Source of the DNA: Rachicladosporium sp. CCFEE 5018
Taxonomy: Eukaryota > Ascomycota > Dothideomycetes > Cladosporiales > Cladosporiaceae
DNA: 64,000 bases
Assembly: GCA_002077045.2 (NCBI GenBank)
Contig: KZ111193.1
Coordinates: 1 to 64,000, forward strand
Direction of reading: 5' to 3'
The position numbers and the translations under genes are program-made. Under the pieces are notes generated by a model. That model was given only the letters and a program-made list of their open reading frames with translations, made no database searches and was not told the DNA's origin. How positions within the stretch are numbered: position 1 is the first letter of the stretch; each line of letters opens with the position of its first letter. Of this stretch, positions 45,158 through 55,495 are shown one piece after another.

Positions 45158-46558
45158 CTACAACGCAGCAGCCAAGCCGAGCAGGGCAAGGAAACCTGCA
45201 CCCGCTGCAGCACCGACCTTGTCGGCAGCACCGGTGTACGACGATGGCGTGGCACTCGCGGCTGAGCCTGACGAAGTGGCCGAGGCGCCAGCTCCGGAAC
45301 CGGAGCCGGAGCCAGCTGAGCCTGAGGCACCTGCGGCACCAGTGCCTGATGGCGCGTAACCGGACGGGGCAGCAGAGCCAGCCGCACCGGAGGATACTGG
45401 GTATGGTGCTACAGTGGCAGCAGATGAGGATGGGTTGACTGGCACAGCGGTACCGGACACGTAGCCGGACGCTGGGGTCTGGACGACGGAGGCGGTCTCG
45501 GTTGCGGCGGTGGTCCCTGGTGCGGTGGCAGAAGCGACACTGCTAGATGCCGTAGCAGAGGCAGAAGCGGACGAAGAGGAAGTGGCGTTGCCAGATCCGC
45601 AAGTGTTGGCGCCACTGCTACCGGCTGGGCAGGTAAGGTCAAAGTATGGCGCGCTGCCGATAGATGGCACGATGCCGAAAGATGGGCTGGATCCCGCATC
45701 ATCGAGGATGTACCAGAAGATGTTCATCGTGCCTGAAACGGTGCAGAACACATCATCCCAGTAGGTCTTGGCGTTCGCGACAGATGGCACAGCCTTGTTC
45801 TCCGTCTTGCCAGAGGTGGGCCAACCGGTTTCCGTGATCCAGACTGGCTTACCAGAGGCGACAGCATTGACTTTGGAGAGAGCGCTGGAGAGCAGAGACT
45901 TGCCGTTGTCCACCGGGTTGTCGAGGGTGTTCTCGAAGTAGGGGTAGGCGTCGACACCGATCCAATCCACCGCACCAATCACGGGAGAGTCTGTGCCGTT
46001 GACCCATGAGGTCCACGTATCTACGTGACCGATGCCCTTCGAGGAGAGGGCGGTATTGGCAAGGGCCTTGCGCACTTGACCGATATAATCCACCAATACG
46101 GTGGGTCCTACTCCTGGGAGGGTGTTGCCTTGTTGAACAGCAATGCTGGAATCACGGTAAAGATCCTCTGACCCGACTGAGATACCAACAACGAGGTCGG
46201 TGAAGCTGCTCTTGTATTGATCGACCGCGGAGAGCACAGCCTGAATCTCATTCTGAACAATGGCCTCACCAGCGGAAGCCCAGAGACCGAGGAGGATCTT
46301 GGTGTTGGTGTTTATTGCCGCGTTGATCGCGGAGATGGGCGTATTTGGGGTGCCGCCCTGGATTGATGTGAAGAGACGGACGGCGTTGAAGCAAGAAGCG
46401 TTCGGGAGGTTCTGCATAGCGCGGAACTCGGCCTCGAAGTCGCTCTGCACCTTCACGGAGCCATCTGTCTTGGTAGAGCCGGAGTTGAAGCCATTGATCT
46501 GGGCTTCGGCAGCAAGGATAGTAGCCGCGAAGGCAATGATGTTACGTGAGAAGCGCAT
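45158..46558 (-). CDS. GPI-anchored GH17 glucan endo-1,3-beta-glucosidase (EglC-like)
   Basis: Cell-wall beta-1,3-glucanase of glycoside hydrolase family 17. The ATG at 46558 (MRFSRNIIAFAATILAAEA) starts a signal peptide; a more upstream in-frame start is ignored because it precedes this leader. The catalytic domain spans ~20-320: VVGISVGSEDLYRD holds the acid/base Glu (GSE rather than the GNE of many relatives) and WITETGWPTSG holds the nucleophile Glu. A ~130-residue Ser/Ala/Gly/Thr tail follows, very likely O-glycosylated. The C-terminal hydrophobic end (GAGFLALLGLAAAL) behind small residues predicts a GPI anchor, so it would depend on the pathway that includes GWT1. 466 aa, single exon, similar to fungal eglC. 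It probably acts in wall remodelling rather than digestion of external glucan. Confidence 0.93.
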   Translation of the reverse strand: MRFSRNIIAFAATILAAEAQINGFNSGSTKTDGSVKVQSDFEAEFRAMQNLPNASCFNAVRLFTSIQGGTPNTPISAINAAINTNTKILLGLWASAGEAIVQNEIQAVLSAVDQYKSSFTDLVVGISVGSEDLYRDSSIAVQQGNTLPGVGPTVLVDYIGQVRKALANTALSSKGIGHVDTWTSWVNGTDSPVIGAVDWIGVDAYPYFENTLDNPVDNGKSLLSSALSKVNAVASGKPVWITETGWPTSGKTENKAVPSVANAKTYWDDVFCTVSGTMNIFWYILDDAGSSPSFGIVPSIGSAPYFDLTCPAGSSGANTCGSGNATSSSSASASATASSSVASATAPGTTAATETASVVQTPASGYVSGTAVPVNPSSSAATVAPYPVSSGAAGSAAPSGYAPSGTGAAGASGSAGSGSGSGAGASATSSGSAASATPSSYTGAADKVGAAAGAGFLALLGLAAAL

Positions 46559-47769
46559 AATTGCGGTGTCGTAGGAGCTCAGGTAACGATTGTGAGTGAC
46601 GACGGTAGGAAAGTGAGGAGGTAAGGAAAAGTGATGCGGAGGAAGAATGATGAGAAAAGAGAAGCAGTGAATGGAGTCCTTTCCAGAGAAGGGAAAGAAC
46701 GTCTCGCAACACACGCGCGTCGCCGCTGCCCACCGAGCGAGACCTTTCGCACCGTTTCGTCATGTAGGCTTACCCACAAGTGCAGTAGCGGAGAGACTGT
46801 CGTACTTTTACGCGCTCTGATTGGACTGCTGCGAACGAAGCTCGTGTTTGGACTCCCGTCAGCCGCGTGCGGTTGCCAGTACCTAATGCGATCGCCGCCT
46901 AGAGCCGAGCGGCGTCAGCCGAGACATGTTGCGACGGCGTGTGGCCAATGCGGAAAGTATTGGGGCTGTCGTTGCTTGTCGCTTGGATCGCACGTCGGTG
47001 TCGAATACTGCACCGCGTGCGCAGGCGCATGCGCAGGCAAGTTTTGTCGCCTTGCTATTCGGCAAAGACAGTGGAGCGTGGCAATCGGAGGTGACAGCGG
47101 AGCTAATGCAAGGGCAAAAAGGGGAGTGAAGTCTGTTCTGGCTAGTTTGTTGGGGAAGGCGCAGGTCCCGAGACAGGGGTGTGACTGCACGTGATCCTCG
47201 GATTCGACGGGCTTCAATTTTCGTTTCGATGCGAGCGCATTCGCCTCTCGCCACAGTATGAAGACGGTCTGCGCTTCTGTCCATGGCCTTGACAAAGGCA
47301 GGAAGTCTCGTAACGTCGCCGAGAAGCAGCGCTTTGTCTATGGCACCGATCGCTCGAGTGCCCGCCGTGCACTGGCACGTAGGCATCGGTGTGTAGACGC
47401 AGGCGCTTGTAAATTGTCGACTTCTGACGACTACAGGAAGGGTAGTCATCTCTTCTCACGCTTTCGCCTTCGCCTTATGATGTCTTCCATCAATTGGGCT
47501 GCTATGGATCTTGTCACGCAAACGGCTCACCGTGGTCCCATGACACAGAGACGCTGATCTTGAGTAATACTTTGAGCTTTGTATACGATATGGACGATAT
47601 GCCCACGCATGAAGACGACGACTGCAAGGACGCTAAGGTTAGCTGCAGCTATGTCAGTAGGAACGGCATGTCTTGAAGAGCGACTTCAGCGTTCTAGCGA
47701 CTAGAGGCTTGACGGACGATCAATGAGACCAGTGCATGGACTGCGCAGCATCCGTCTTCTCAATAGTTC
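46559..47769. other. Intergenic, GH17 promoter
   Basis: 1211 bases. A CCAAT box stands at ~46944. An unusual GC-rich element at 47018-47038 has two direct copies of TGCGCAGGC around the palindrome GCGCATGCGC. Longer open frames on both strands have no recognisable domain. Confidence 0.45.
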
Positions 47770-48174
47770 ATGCGAATGAGGATGTGCATGTCCAGTGTTT
47801 TCAGATCGACTGGGCTTATTGGAACCACCATGGATACCACCCTTGTGGCGCGATTTGATCTGCTTGCAAACTCGGGGACAGGGAAAAATGATGCTTGCAT
47901 GTGTACAGCCACGATGCATGGCGTGGACTTCCACTGGCGAAATCTCGAAGCATGGCTTAAGGCAATATGGGGCGCTCCGGGCGAGTACGAATGTCTCGAC
48001 GGTCTCATTTACACTTACGGTACTGTCACGCCAAACCTCGAGTTTGCTGGGAGAGCTCAAGAGATTGCGAAGACTCTACGAGGGGTGCCTTGGGAGCAGG
48101 TAGAAGAGGTGCTGCACAGCTTCCGCAATAGCTTCATGCGGTCGGATCTGCAGTGGGGTCGTGACCTGAACTGA
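47770..48174 (+). CDS. Hypothetical short protein, weak support
   Basis: A 134-aa frame from the ATG at 47770. An alternative in-frame Met (MDTTLVARFDLLANS) may be the real start. Composition is varied (WLKAIWGAPGEYECLDG, LRGVPWEQVEEVLHSF), unlike random frames that are biased to Arg/Ser. It has no domain, signal peptide or helix that can be named. It could be a fragment of a larger, decayed gene. Confidence 0.35.
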   Translation: MRMRMCMSSVFRSTGLIGTTMDTTLVARFDLLANSGTGKNDACMCTATMHGVDFHWRNLEAWLKAIWGAPGEYECLDGLIYTYGTVTPNLEFAGRAQEIAKTLRGVPWEQVEEVLHSFRNSFMRSDLQWGRDLN

Positions 48175-48711
48175 TGGCATGGTGGACGCGATGAGAACCC
48201 AGAAGAGCAGACAGCAGAGCATCGCACCTCTGTCCTGCAGCACCGCATCGCACATCGAATGCCCCGGCACGCGCATGACAAAACAAGCGGACCACTCGAG
48301 AAGTTCACGCAGATGACACTGCTTGGGTAATGCCACCCAGGGGAGCTCCTAGAGGACACAACACTCTCCCCGACAACCTGCTTACTTTTTTACCGTTTCA
48401 GCGCTGTATATACTAGCGTTCCTCATCACGGTAAATCGCTGAGCGGTTTAGTTTTTGTCACTCGCGAGTCCGGGCATATTGTTAGGGGCATAGAAGCGAT
48501 CAGATCCTTTGAGGCAGTGGTATAGTACAAGTCAAAGCTTATACAAACGCCTTCCAACAAGTCGAGCTTCGCGAAGGCCGTGTAGGCGCGCGAACCAACC
48601 CCAAACGAATAGCAAATTCCGACGATGTGTCCGCGATAGCCCTGCCCATGCTACCCGTGAGCTTAGCTCTCAGCTCCGTTGCACACATGCTCCGCACACC
48701 CATCCACTCGC
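48175..48711. other. Intergenic
   Basis: 537 bases between the uncertain ORF at 47770 and the 2EXR locus. Nothing supported. Confidence 0.4.
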
Positions 48712-49767
48712 TCATCCCTTGAGCCCTTCATCGTCCATGCTTCTCTCGAACGTAAGACGAGGCCTACCCATTCCCATCTCCTCCCGACGAGTCTGCACCC
48801 AAACCCTGATCTCAGCTCTCTCCACCTCGTTATACGTGCCCACAACAACAAGCTCCTCCGGTGGCAGAGTCCCCCACTCGCACAAGAAACTCGTCGCCCA
48901 CCCAACCTGCCTAAAACAACACCCGCACGGACAGTTGCAATTCTGAAAGTTCACCTCCAGTCGCTTCAGCACTAGCGTATGAACCTGAGATGTCAGCCTC
49001 AGCCAGCGGCTGTGCATGATCTTCCACTCCAGATGATGATGCGTGTATGAGCGCCACTCCGTCTGAGTACCGTGAGGGTTCATATGATCCCAAGTTTGCC
49101 TCCTGAGAGCGAGTCGGATCTGCTCGTGGTTCGTGTCTAGCGCGCGGGAGTCGAAGGCGATGCTCAGGCGCTGGATATGGGGGTCTGAAGGCGGGTCAAG
49201 GCCATACTCCATGTAGGGTAGCGCGGTATCGCAGCCCATGATGTAGAAGTTGTTCTTCGTCAAGTAGTGGTCCATTGCTTCGCGGCGAACCCGTTTGGAG
49301 ACAATGAACAGGCCCGTGGTGGCTTTCTCAGGGAGCCGGAACCTCGGCTAGAGGGTTTCGTTCATAGGCCATGACTCCGATCTGGTGCGGTGAATGAGGA
49401 AGCGTGAGAAGCGGACGTCGTGCTGCAGATGTCTTGGCTTGCAATTGACGAAGACGTCTCCGGGTCGAAGTACGAGGTCGTAGACTTGAAGGCGTAGCTC
49501 AGCTGGCAGGTCGAGGAAACGGAACGGCTTGGCTGATTTTGCACCCTGCCAGGAGCGATAGACGTCTTCGAGGAGCTTACGACCGGAGTTTGGACTGCCC
49601 AGTCTCATCGTTTTGTCGATCTCTTGCATCATACTCTCCGAGAGAGTTCGCCGCTCAGGGCGGCAGATCACGTCCATCGCCGCGGGCTGTGGGGACATTG
49701 GAGCAAAATCGTACGTCTCTGGTGCGTCTGGATTCAGTGATGGAAGGTAAGCTAGTTGCGAGCTCAT
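48712..49767 (-). pseudogene. 2EXR-type protein gene with internal in-frame amber stop
   Basis: A continuous frame from 49767 down to 48712 is broken only by TAG at 49348-49350. The upstream part (139 aa) starts MSSQLAYLPSLNPDAP and carries FRFLDLPAELRLQVYDLVL, the 2EXR/F-box-like signature, followed by VFVNCKPRHLQHDVRFSRF. The downstream part reads PRFRLPEKATTGLFIVSKRV, which resembles the second block of the family (RQ..REA at REAMDHYL), then 187 aa more including a Cys-cluster CNCPCGCC. Total 351 codons with the stop. An intron (69 nt from a poor GTCCGC donor to this TAG) could remove it in frame but would delete conserved text. So either a recent nonsense mutation, a sequencing error, or read-through. 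Confidence 0.6.
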
Positions 49768-50822
49768 GTTGCGAGTTGACTCTGTTCTCTGCGATATATT
49801 TGCTGTGGCGGTAGTTGCTCAATGACGAATGACAATATCGATGATAGCGGCTGAGTACGACTGTGGTCAGCCGTAAGACTGAGCTTCGCTGTGGCAGTCT
49901 AGCGATGAGATGCTGTCAAGTGGACGTGAGAGGGATGATCAAGCGAAGTTGTGAGTGCTCATGTTTGGATGAAGAGAGTGCCTGCCACTGTTTGCGCTCT
50001 CGTCGATGGTTGCAAGGAAGAACGAGAAAAGCTCTTGCCTAAAGAAAGCCATACCTTCGCTACTTCCTGAGTCTGCAATACTGCATTGCTGCTGCACTGC
50101 CATGCGAGCGACGAAAGAAGCGGACCGCTTAGCGACTTTCTGTGATGGAGAACGCTCTGATATGTGAAATCGTTATAGTGCATCCGCACCTGCAATGTTC
50201 GTGAGAGCGTCGTCTCCTCTAGAGCTCTCACAGGCAGGATCAGCAGCGGCTCGTTCCTATGATGCAAGGTAAATCAGCGGTACCGACATCGAGAACGTCT
50301 CGAGTGGTCCGCTTCTTTTGTTATGCGCATGACTATATGATGCACAAGAATCACTCGCCCGTCGATACAGATTTCGTGTTGACGTTGATCGCGCTAGTGG
50401 CAGCTCAGGTTGGTCTCACATGGCAAGCTTCCATCACCTCCAGCATCTCCTTTGAGCTCGTTGTTGACGCGACATAGCGTTTCGATCTTAGCGAAGTGAG
50501 GACGGCACGAGGTCAAGTTCTGCTTGCGAGTGAAGAGCTGAAGTTCACGAGTCTCGACAACGCGCCGCTTCGCGTGTCAGCGGCTTTCCAACGGCCTTTT
50601 CAGCAGATGATGATGCCAGGAATGAGTAGTTGCAGCGACGATGTCAACATCGAATCATGCGCGTGCTGGCAGTGAAGGAAACAAGCATTGTGGTCGACTC
50701 TTGGCCCCTTGGCGGTGGGATGTTTGGTGTTCCACCCACTTGTAGGTGAGTTTACTTCAGCTCATATATCTCCTTGACCTCGCCCAACCCTCATCCATTC
50801 CCACTATCACACTATCGCAATC
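49768..50822. other. Intergenic, HET-C promoter region
   Basis: 1055 bases between two divergent starts. Short frames show nothing recognisable. No repeat of note. Confidence 0.45.
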
Positions 50823-53800
50823 ATGGCTCGATCGACAGTAAGCACTCCGGTACTTGTCGCTCTCTCGCTTTTTGCTGTAATCCTTCTCGCTCGTCCCGCA
50901 AACGCCTTTGGAGCTGGTAACATAGCCTCGACTGCACGCATCGAAGGCCAGAATTGGCGCCATGGAGATATCGAAGATACGCTTCTCACGCTGCTCACAG
51001 CTCGTGTAATGGGCGGAAAGAAATTCAGCAAATTGGACGTCAAGCGTGTATACTTCGGCAATTGGCTACGCGACTACTCGCAGGCTGTAGACGTTGGCAC
51101 AGTCAAATATGTCAGCGCCGAAGCAATCAGGCTACTGCTGTGGGTCCTTGGTTTCATGAGCTTCGGATACGGGACTGCCGAGTTCGAGGTCACGAAGGAC
51201 AGGCTGGGATGCTACAGGCCCGAAGAGCACATCGATAATCCCAAGGACTACGCGGACAACCTTGACGCAAGACAATATGATCGTCGTCTCCGAGGGCCTG
51301 TGGATGAGAGTCGCGAATTGAGCATCGACGAGACCACCGGCCTCAAGAACTATATCTCCTCGGAGCAGCTTGGCATAACAACTTCGGCTGGCTTGATACG
51401 TAGTCTCTTTGGCAAGGCCATCGAGTTGGGGGGAAGGTACAGGCAGTCAAGGGACGACCGCGACTTCTTCGAGGCTCTCCGTCTACTCGGCACTGGCTGT
51501 CACTGCTTGGAGGACTTCTCGGCCCACAGCAACTACACAGAATTGGCACTCATCGAGCTTGGCGAGCGCGATGTCTTCCCTCACGTCGGCCGCCGCACTC
51601 AGATTCAGCTCCGTGGCGGTCGTCAAGCGGTGTTTCCGATTATCACCGGAACATTTGGTGGAGTCGACTTTTTGCACTCGGTCATGGGCGAGCTTACAGA
51701 CAAGGCCACGCAATCCGAGATCCAGGAACTGGAGGGTACTATTACCCAGGCGCAGAACCAAGACACGTCGCTCTTGAAGGATCTACTCAGCAAGGTACCA
51801 CCTGGCATCTTTGGTGACGAAAATGAAGCTGGTAAAGCCGATGAGCTGCAAGCGAACGCTACGGCTGCACAGATGCAGAATCTCCATGTGTCGCCCAAGG
51901 ACCCTGAGGCATTCACACAGCAAGTCGATGAAATCACCAAGCAGATCTACCCTATCATTGAGTGGCACGACAACTTGATGAAGAGCATCACCAAGACAAT
52001 CGATGCAATCCCGATTCTGCCAGAGCTCCTCGAGCAATTACAAGAGCAAATTAGCATCTTCGTCTTTTCGTTGATCGCCCCCTTTGTGCTACCAATCATC
52101 ACTCAGGTCAAGAATGAGCTCAAAACTGGCTCCAGCGAGATTATCCAATCCAGCAAAGATGCACAGCTAAGGGTCTTCAACGACGATAACGATACCAACC
52201 CAACTCACAGCATGCTCTCAAAGGACCACTTCTCGAACGTACTCAATGAACCAGCTGGGAAGATAGCATCTCAGGTCCTAAAATGGGTTGTGCCGCAGAT
52301 CGTGGCCTGCTGGGACGATGACCGCATTGACATTGGCCGCACCATCAATCGCATCATCACTGGTGTGTTTCATCACCCAGCTCTTCGTGAGTACGGTGAT
52401 GATGGTGCACGTGATGGCCGCATGCAGATGTTCCATGTCGTTGAGCAGTGGTGGGGTCAGATGGACCGCCGTGAGCAGGACGACATGCGTCGGAAGCTCA
52501 GCAGGGATGGTGTTCTCAATGGTCGCAATCACAAGGAAGGCGTACATGATTCCGGCCATGGATGCGGAAAGCCACTTGGGCTGCCCAACATGGCTACTAG
52601 TCAGTCATCCGGTGCGATTGGTGGCCCTGCCGCAGCGGCTGTCATGAGTGGACTCGGTCAAGCGCTCGGTGGCAGTAATCAATCCGGCTCTGGAGGACGT
52701 CCAGGGATGCAAAGTCAAATATCTGACTCGATTAGTCAGGTTGCTGGTGGTGGTGCTCTTGGTGGAATCCTTGGTGGAGTTGCCGGTGCAGTCGGAGCAG
52801 GTCTTCTCGGTGGTGCGTTTGGTGATGACAAGAAGACTGACAAGAAGACGTATGAGAGCACAAGCTACAGCCAAGACGGCTCGAGAACGTCACGAGTCAC
52901 GGAGACTGCACATCGCCCCGGCTACTCGGGACAGGAAGAGCGCTACGGTCAGGCATCTGTGTCGTCTACTCAGTACTCTAGCGGAGGTGGTCGTGAATCG
53001 TACCAACGCTACGAGCAAGATGGTCGCTCGGGTGCTACGGGCTACGGCTTCCAGCAGACTACCGAGACTCGCCCGACACATAGCGGCGGCTACGAACAGC
53101 GGACAGAGCGGAAGTACGAGCGTCCTGGCGGCGAGTGGAACAGCGAAGTGCAATCTCAACGTATCTCAAGTGACGGCCGTCAAGAGCGACACTCCGAGAA
53201 TCGCTACAGCTCAAGCAAGAAGAAGGATTCGGACGACGATGATGACGACGATGACGATGACGACGACTGGGAGAAGAAGGAGAAGAAGCGTCGCAAGAAA
53301 GAGGAGAAGCGGTTGAAGAAGCAGAGGGAAGAGGAAGAGGAGAGTGGTGGTGGTAGCAGCTATGGAAGGCAGAAGTCGCACTCCAGGGAGCGGAAGAAGA
53401 GCGATGAGTATAAGAGACGTTCTGGCGGCCATGGCGGCGACGAGGGGCGTTCGGGCTATGGTGGTAGAGGCAATGAGTCCAATCGCCGCGATGACGATTA
53501 TCCGGCGCAGGGGGCGAGGTACGGTGATTCGCAGCAGTATGGTGGACAGCAGCAAGGAGGGCGCGGTCAGCAGCAAAGCAGCTATGGCCGCTCCGAGCGC
53601 ACCGAGGAGAGTAGCTACGGCCGTTCAGAACGTGAGGAGCAGAGCAGCTATGGGCGCAACGATCGCGACGAGCAGCCCGGCTATGGTCGCTCCGAGCGCA
53701 ACGAATACGAGCAGCCCTCAAGTGGCTACGGCGGAGGCCGTGACGAGCAGCGCGGAGGGTACGGCCAGCAGGGAGAGGCCTCTTATGGTCAGTCGGGAGG

Positions 53801-53930
53801 CTATGGAGGGAGCGGGAGTGGCGAGAGGATGCCTGGAGGCTTCGGAGACGATGAGGAGGTGCCTGAGCGTCGTGGTGGAGGGTATGGCGGAGATGAGAAT
53901 CAGTATGGTGGTGGTGGAAGTCGGTGGTGA
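50823..53930 (+). CDS. het-c: HET-C heterokaryon-incompatibility/NIMA-interacting (TinC) protein
   Basis: Secretory or membrane-associated glycine-rich protein. In Neurospora the het-c locus sets vegetative compatibility together with the HET-domain gene pin-c; the Aspergillus homologue tinC interacts with NIMA. Single exon, 1035 aa. The signal peptide is MARSTVSTPVLVALSLFAVILLARPANA; FGAGNIASTARIEGQNWRHG follows, the family's start. The HET-C core (~30-600) contains RVYFGNWLRDYSQAVDVG, FFEALRLLGTGCHCLEDFSAHS (His/Glu motif resembling a phospholipase C/zinc site) and EQWWGQMDRREQDDMRRKL. A Gly/Ala hydrophobic hinge (~645-670) follows. The last ~370 residues are Gly, Ser, Tyr, Arg-rich with repeated SYGRSERxEE-type units (53577-53710), plus an Asp run. 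The compatibility-defining segment cannot be typed from one allele. No HET-domain partner lies within the window. Confidence 0.95.
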   Translation: MARSTVSTPVLVALSLFAVILLARPANAFGAGNIASTARIEGQNWRHGDIEDTLLTLLTARVMGGKKFSKLDVKRVYFGNWLRDYSQAVDVGTVKYVSAEAIRLLLWVLGFMSFGYGTAEFEVTKDRLGCYRPEEHIDNPKDYADNLDARQYDRRLRGPVDESRELSIDETTGLKNYISSEQLGITTSAGLIRSLFGKAIELGGRYRQSRDDRDFFEALRLLGTGCHCLEDFSAHSNYTELALIELGERDVFPHVGRRTQIQLRGGRQAVFPIITGTFGGVDFLHSVMGELTDKATQSEIQELEGTITQAQNQDTSLLKDLLSKVPPGIFGDENEAGKADELQANATAAQMQNLHVSPKDPEAFTQQVDEITKQIYPIIEWHDNLMKSITKTIDAIPILPELLEQLQEQISIFVFSLIAPFVLPIITQVKNELKTGSSEIIQSSKDAQLRVFNDDNDTNPTHSMLSKDHFSNVLNEPAGKIASQVLKWVVPQIVACWDDDRIDIGRTINRIITGVFHHPALREYGDDGARDGRMQMFHVVEQWWGQMDRREQDDMRRKLSRDGVLNGRNHKEGVHDSGHGCGKPLGLPNMATSQSSGAIGGPAAAAVMSGLGQALGGSNQSGSGGRPGMQSQISDSISQVAGGGALGGILGGVAGAVGAGLLGGAFGDDKKTDKKTYESTSYSQDGSRTSRVTETAHRPGYSGQEERYGQASVSSTQYSSGGGRESYQRYEQDGRSGATGYGFQQTTETRPTHSGGYEQRTERKYERPGGEWNSEVQSQRISSDGRQERHSENRYSSSKKKDSDDDDDDDDDDDDWEKKEKKRRKKEEKRLKKQREEEEESGGGSSYGRQKSHSRERKKSDEYKRRSGGHGGDEGRSGYGGRGNESNRRDDDYPAQGARYGDSQQYGGQQQGGRGQQQSSYGRSERTEESSYGRSEREEQSSYGRNDRDEQPGYGRSERNEYEQPSSGYGGGRDEQRGGYGQQGEASYGQSGGYGGSGSGERMPGGFGDDEEVPERRGGGYGGDENQYGGGGSRW

Positions 53931-54259
53931 AAGATGAATGATGGAATGAGTGAATGAGACGACGAAAAGCGGACAGCGAAAAGCATGCACTGAGGCTCAA
54001 GTAGCACTAGATGAGAACGAACACCCAGTGCAGGTCCACTGCGGTCAATGAAAAGAATATGCACGATCGATGAGGCACGGTTGTGAGCTCGAAGCTGCTG
54101 CGGCTGCCTAAGTCGCTCTCTATGCAGATCCAACATCCTGAGGCAACAGACCGATAAGGCTGTGCATGCGGCACAGTAAGAAGCCACGCCACATGTGTGT
54201 CCCACTCTCAGTTACCAAACCCTCATGGACCACCCGATAGACCATGTCGATAAGTCATC
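53931..54259. other. Intergenic
   Basis: 329 bases between HET-C and the next small gene; nothing recognised. Confidence 0.45.
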
Positions 54260-54862
54260 ATGTCTTCCACAACCTCAGCCTGGCTTTCCTACCCCAAAGC
54301 CCGCAGACAGTACCGCGCCGGTCAGCTGACCTGGGACGAGTTTATCGATCAGCTCCTCTCGCGTTGCTTAGCGGACAGCATTCACAGTGTCGATGAGGAT
54401 AACAGCTGCACTGCCTTCGAGAAGTTCGATCCGTTCATCTGCTACGTCAAAGAGTGGGCATGGCAGTACCACCTGAAAGGTGAGTGGACTACATGAAGCT
54501 TCCACAGGAGCGGCACTAATAAAAGCCCAGACACTTCGCCGATCAGAACCACGTTGATGGCATACCGCAACGGCACATTACAGGACCTGGTAGCTACCTT
54601 CGCCGACTTACGCGCTGACTATGCCCCCCAAGTCAAGTCCTCACTGCTTCTCCTCGCACTGCAAGAACGGAATTTAGAGGTCTTCCGCCTCCTGCTTGCT
54701 CGCGCTGACGTGCCATGGAATGTCAAGGGATCCGAGGACGCAACGTACCGCATTGACAAGGAGAAGCATCCCGAGATCTGGGAGCTCATCGAGGGATCAG
54801 AGTTCAGGAAGCAGCGGCCGTGGGTGTCGTTGAGAAAGCGGGAAAGGATGGTGTCCGCTTAG
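54260..54862 (+). CDS. Small hypothetical protein, ankyrin-like C-terminus
   Basis: Two exons (54260-54479, 54531-54862; 51-nt intron with GTGAGT donor, CACTAAT branch, CCCAG acceptor) give 183 aa starting MSSTTSAWLSYPKARRQYRAG. The segment KSSLLLLALQERNLEVFRLLLARADVPWN has the helix-turn-helix pattern of an ankyrin repeat, but only one unit is visible, so the family is uncertain. It has no signal peptide or membrane helix. Frame, phase and splice signals all agree, so a gene is likely. Confidence 0.65.
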
Positions 54863-55495
54863 GTAGAGAGTGGCCAAGGTTGGTGCAGACCGACCAGATC
54901 TACGCGCCAGGATCTGTCATCGCTGAATGTTTAGATTTCACATTCGTGAATTCTGCGTGTCTACTGACCAAGCGAAGCATCTCTGCCCCCTACGCGTATC
55001 GTAGGTGTTGGAGCTTCGCTTCGTTAAATGAATAGAAACCCATAGAGTCTAGATATCGCTCCACGCACGCGGTACGAAGAACGGCGGTGCAAAATTAAGC
55101 CATGAGATGCACGATCGTACCGGGGGCCAGGGACCAGTGTAGTGGTATTGTGTGGTATTTGCGGAAAAGAAATCGTGCGTGGATACGCTGACGTGATGAC
55201 CTCGAAATTGATGAGGCTGCTGCATTGAAGTAAGATCTTGGCAGACCTTCCGCGGCTTTTCACAGCTCGTTTCGACATCCGGAGTATAATAAGCTGGCTC
55301 TCCCACATGAACGCGCCAGAGATTTTAGACGCTCGTTGGAGGTGCGATCTCGAATATAGTCAGACATGCAAACCGCTGGAGTGTTGTATCAATGTTTCCT
55401 CGGCCCAGGTCTGGAATCTGTCGAGGAAGCGCATTGTACTATATCCAGTCGAGTCACAAACGGGTTCAGTCGTAAACTACACAGTGTTTCGCGAG
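54863..55495. other. Convergent intergenic region
   Basis: 633 bases between two convergent genes. Frames on both strands were seen, but none has a domain; probably UTRs and spacer. Confidence 0.4.

Noticed and set aside
46883..47449. A 188-aa minus-strand frame upstream of the GH17 gene
   Set aside because: Arg/Ser/Cys-biased sequence without domain, splice support or plausible start.
53059..54000. A 313-aa minus-strand frame rich in His, Arg and Ser opposite HET-C
   Set aside because: It arises from the repetitive Gly/Tyr/Arg codons of the HET-C tail read in reverse; no family features.
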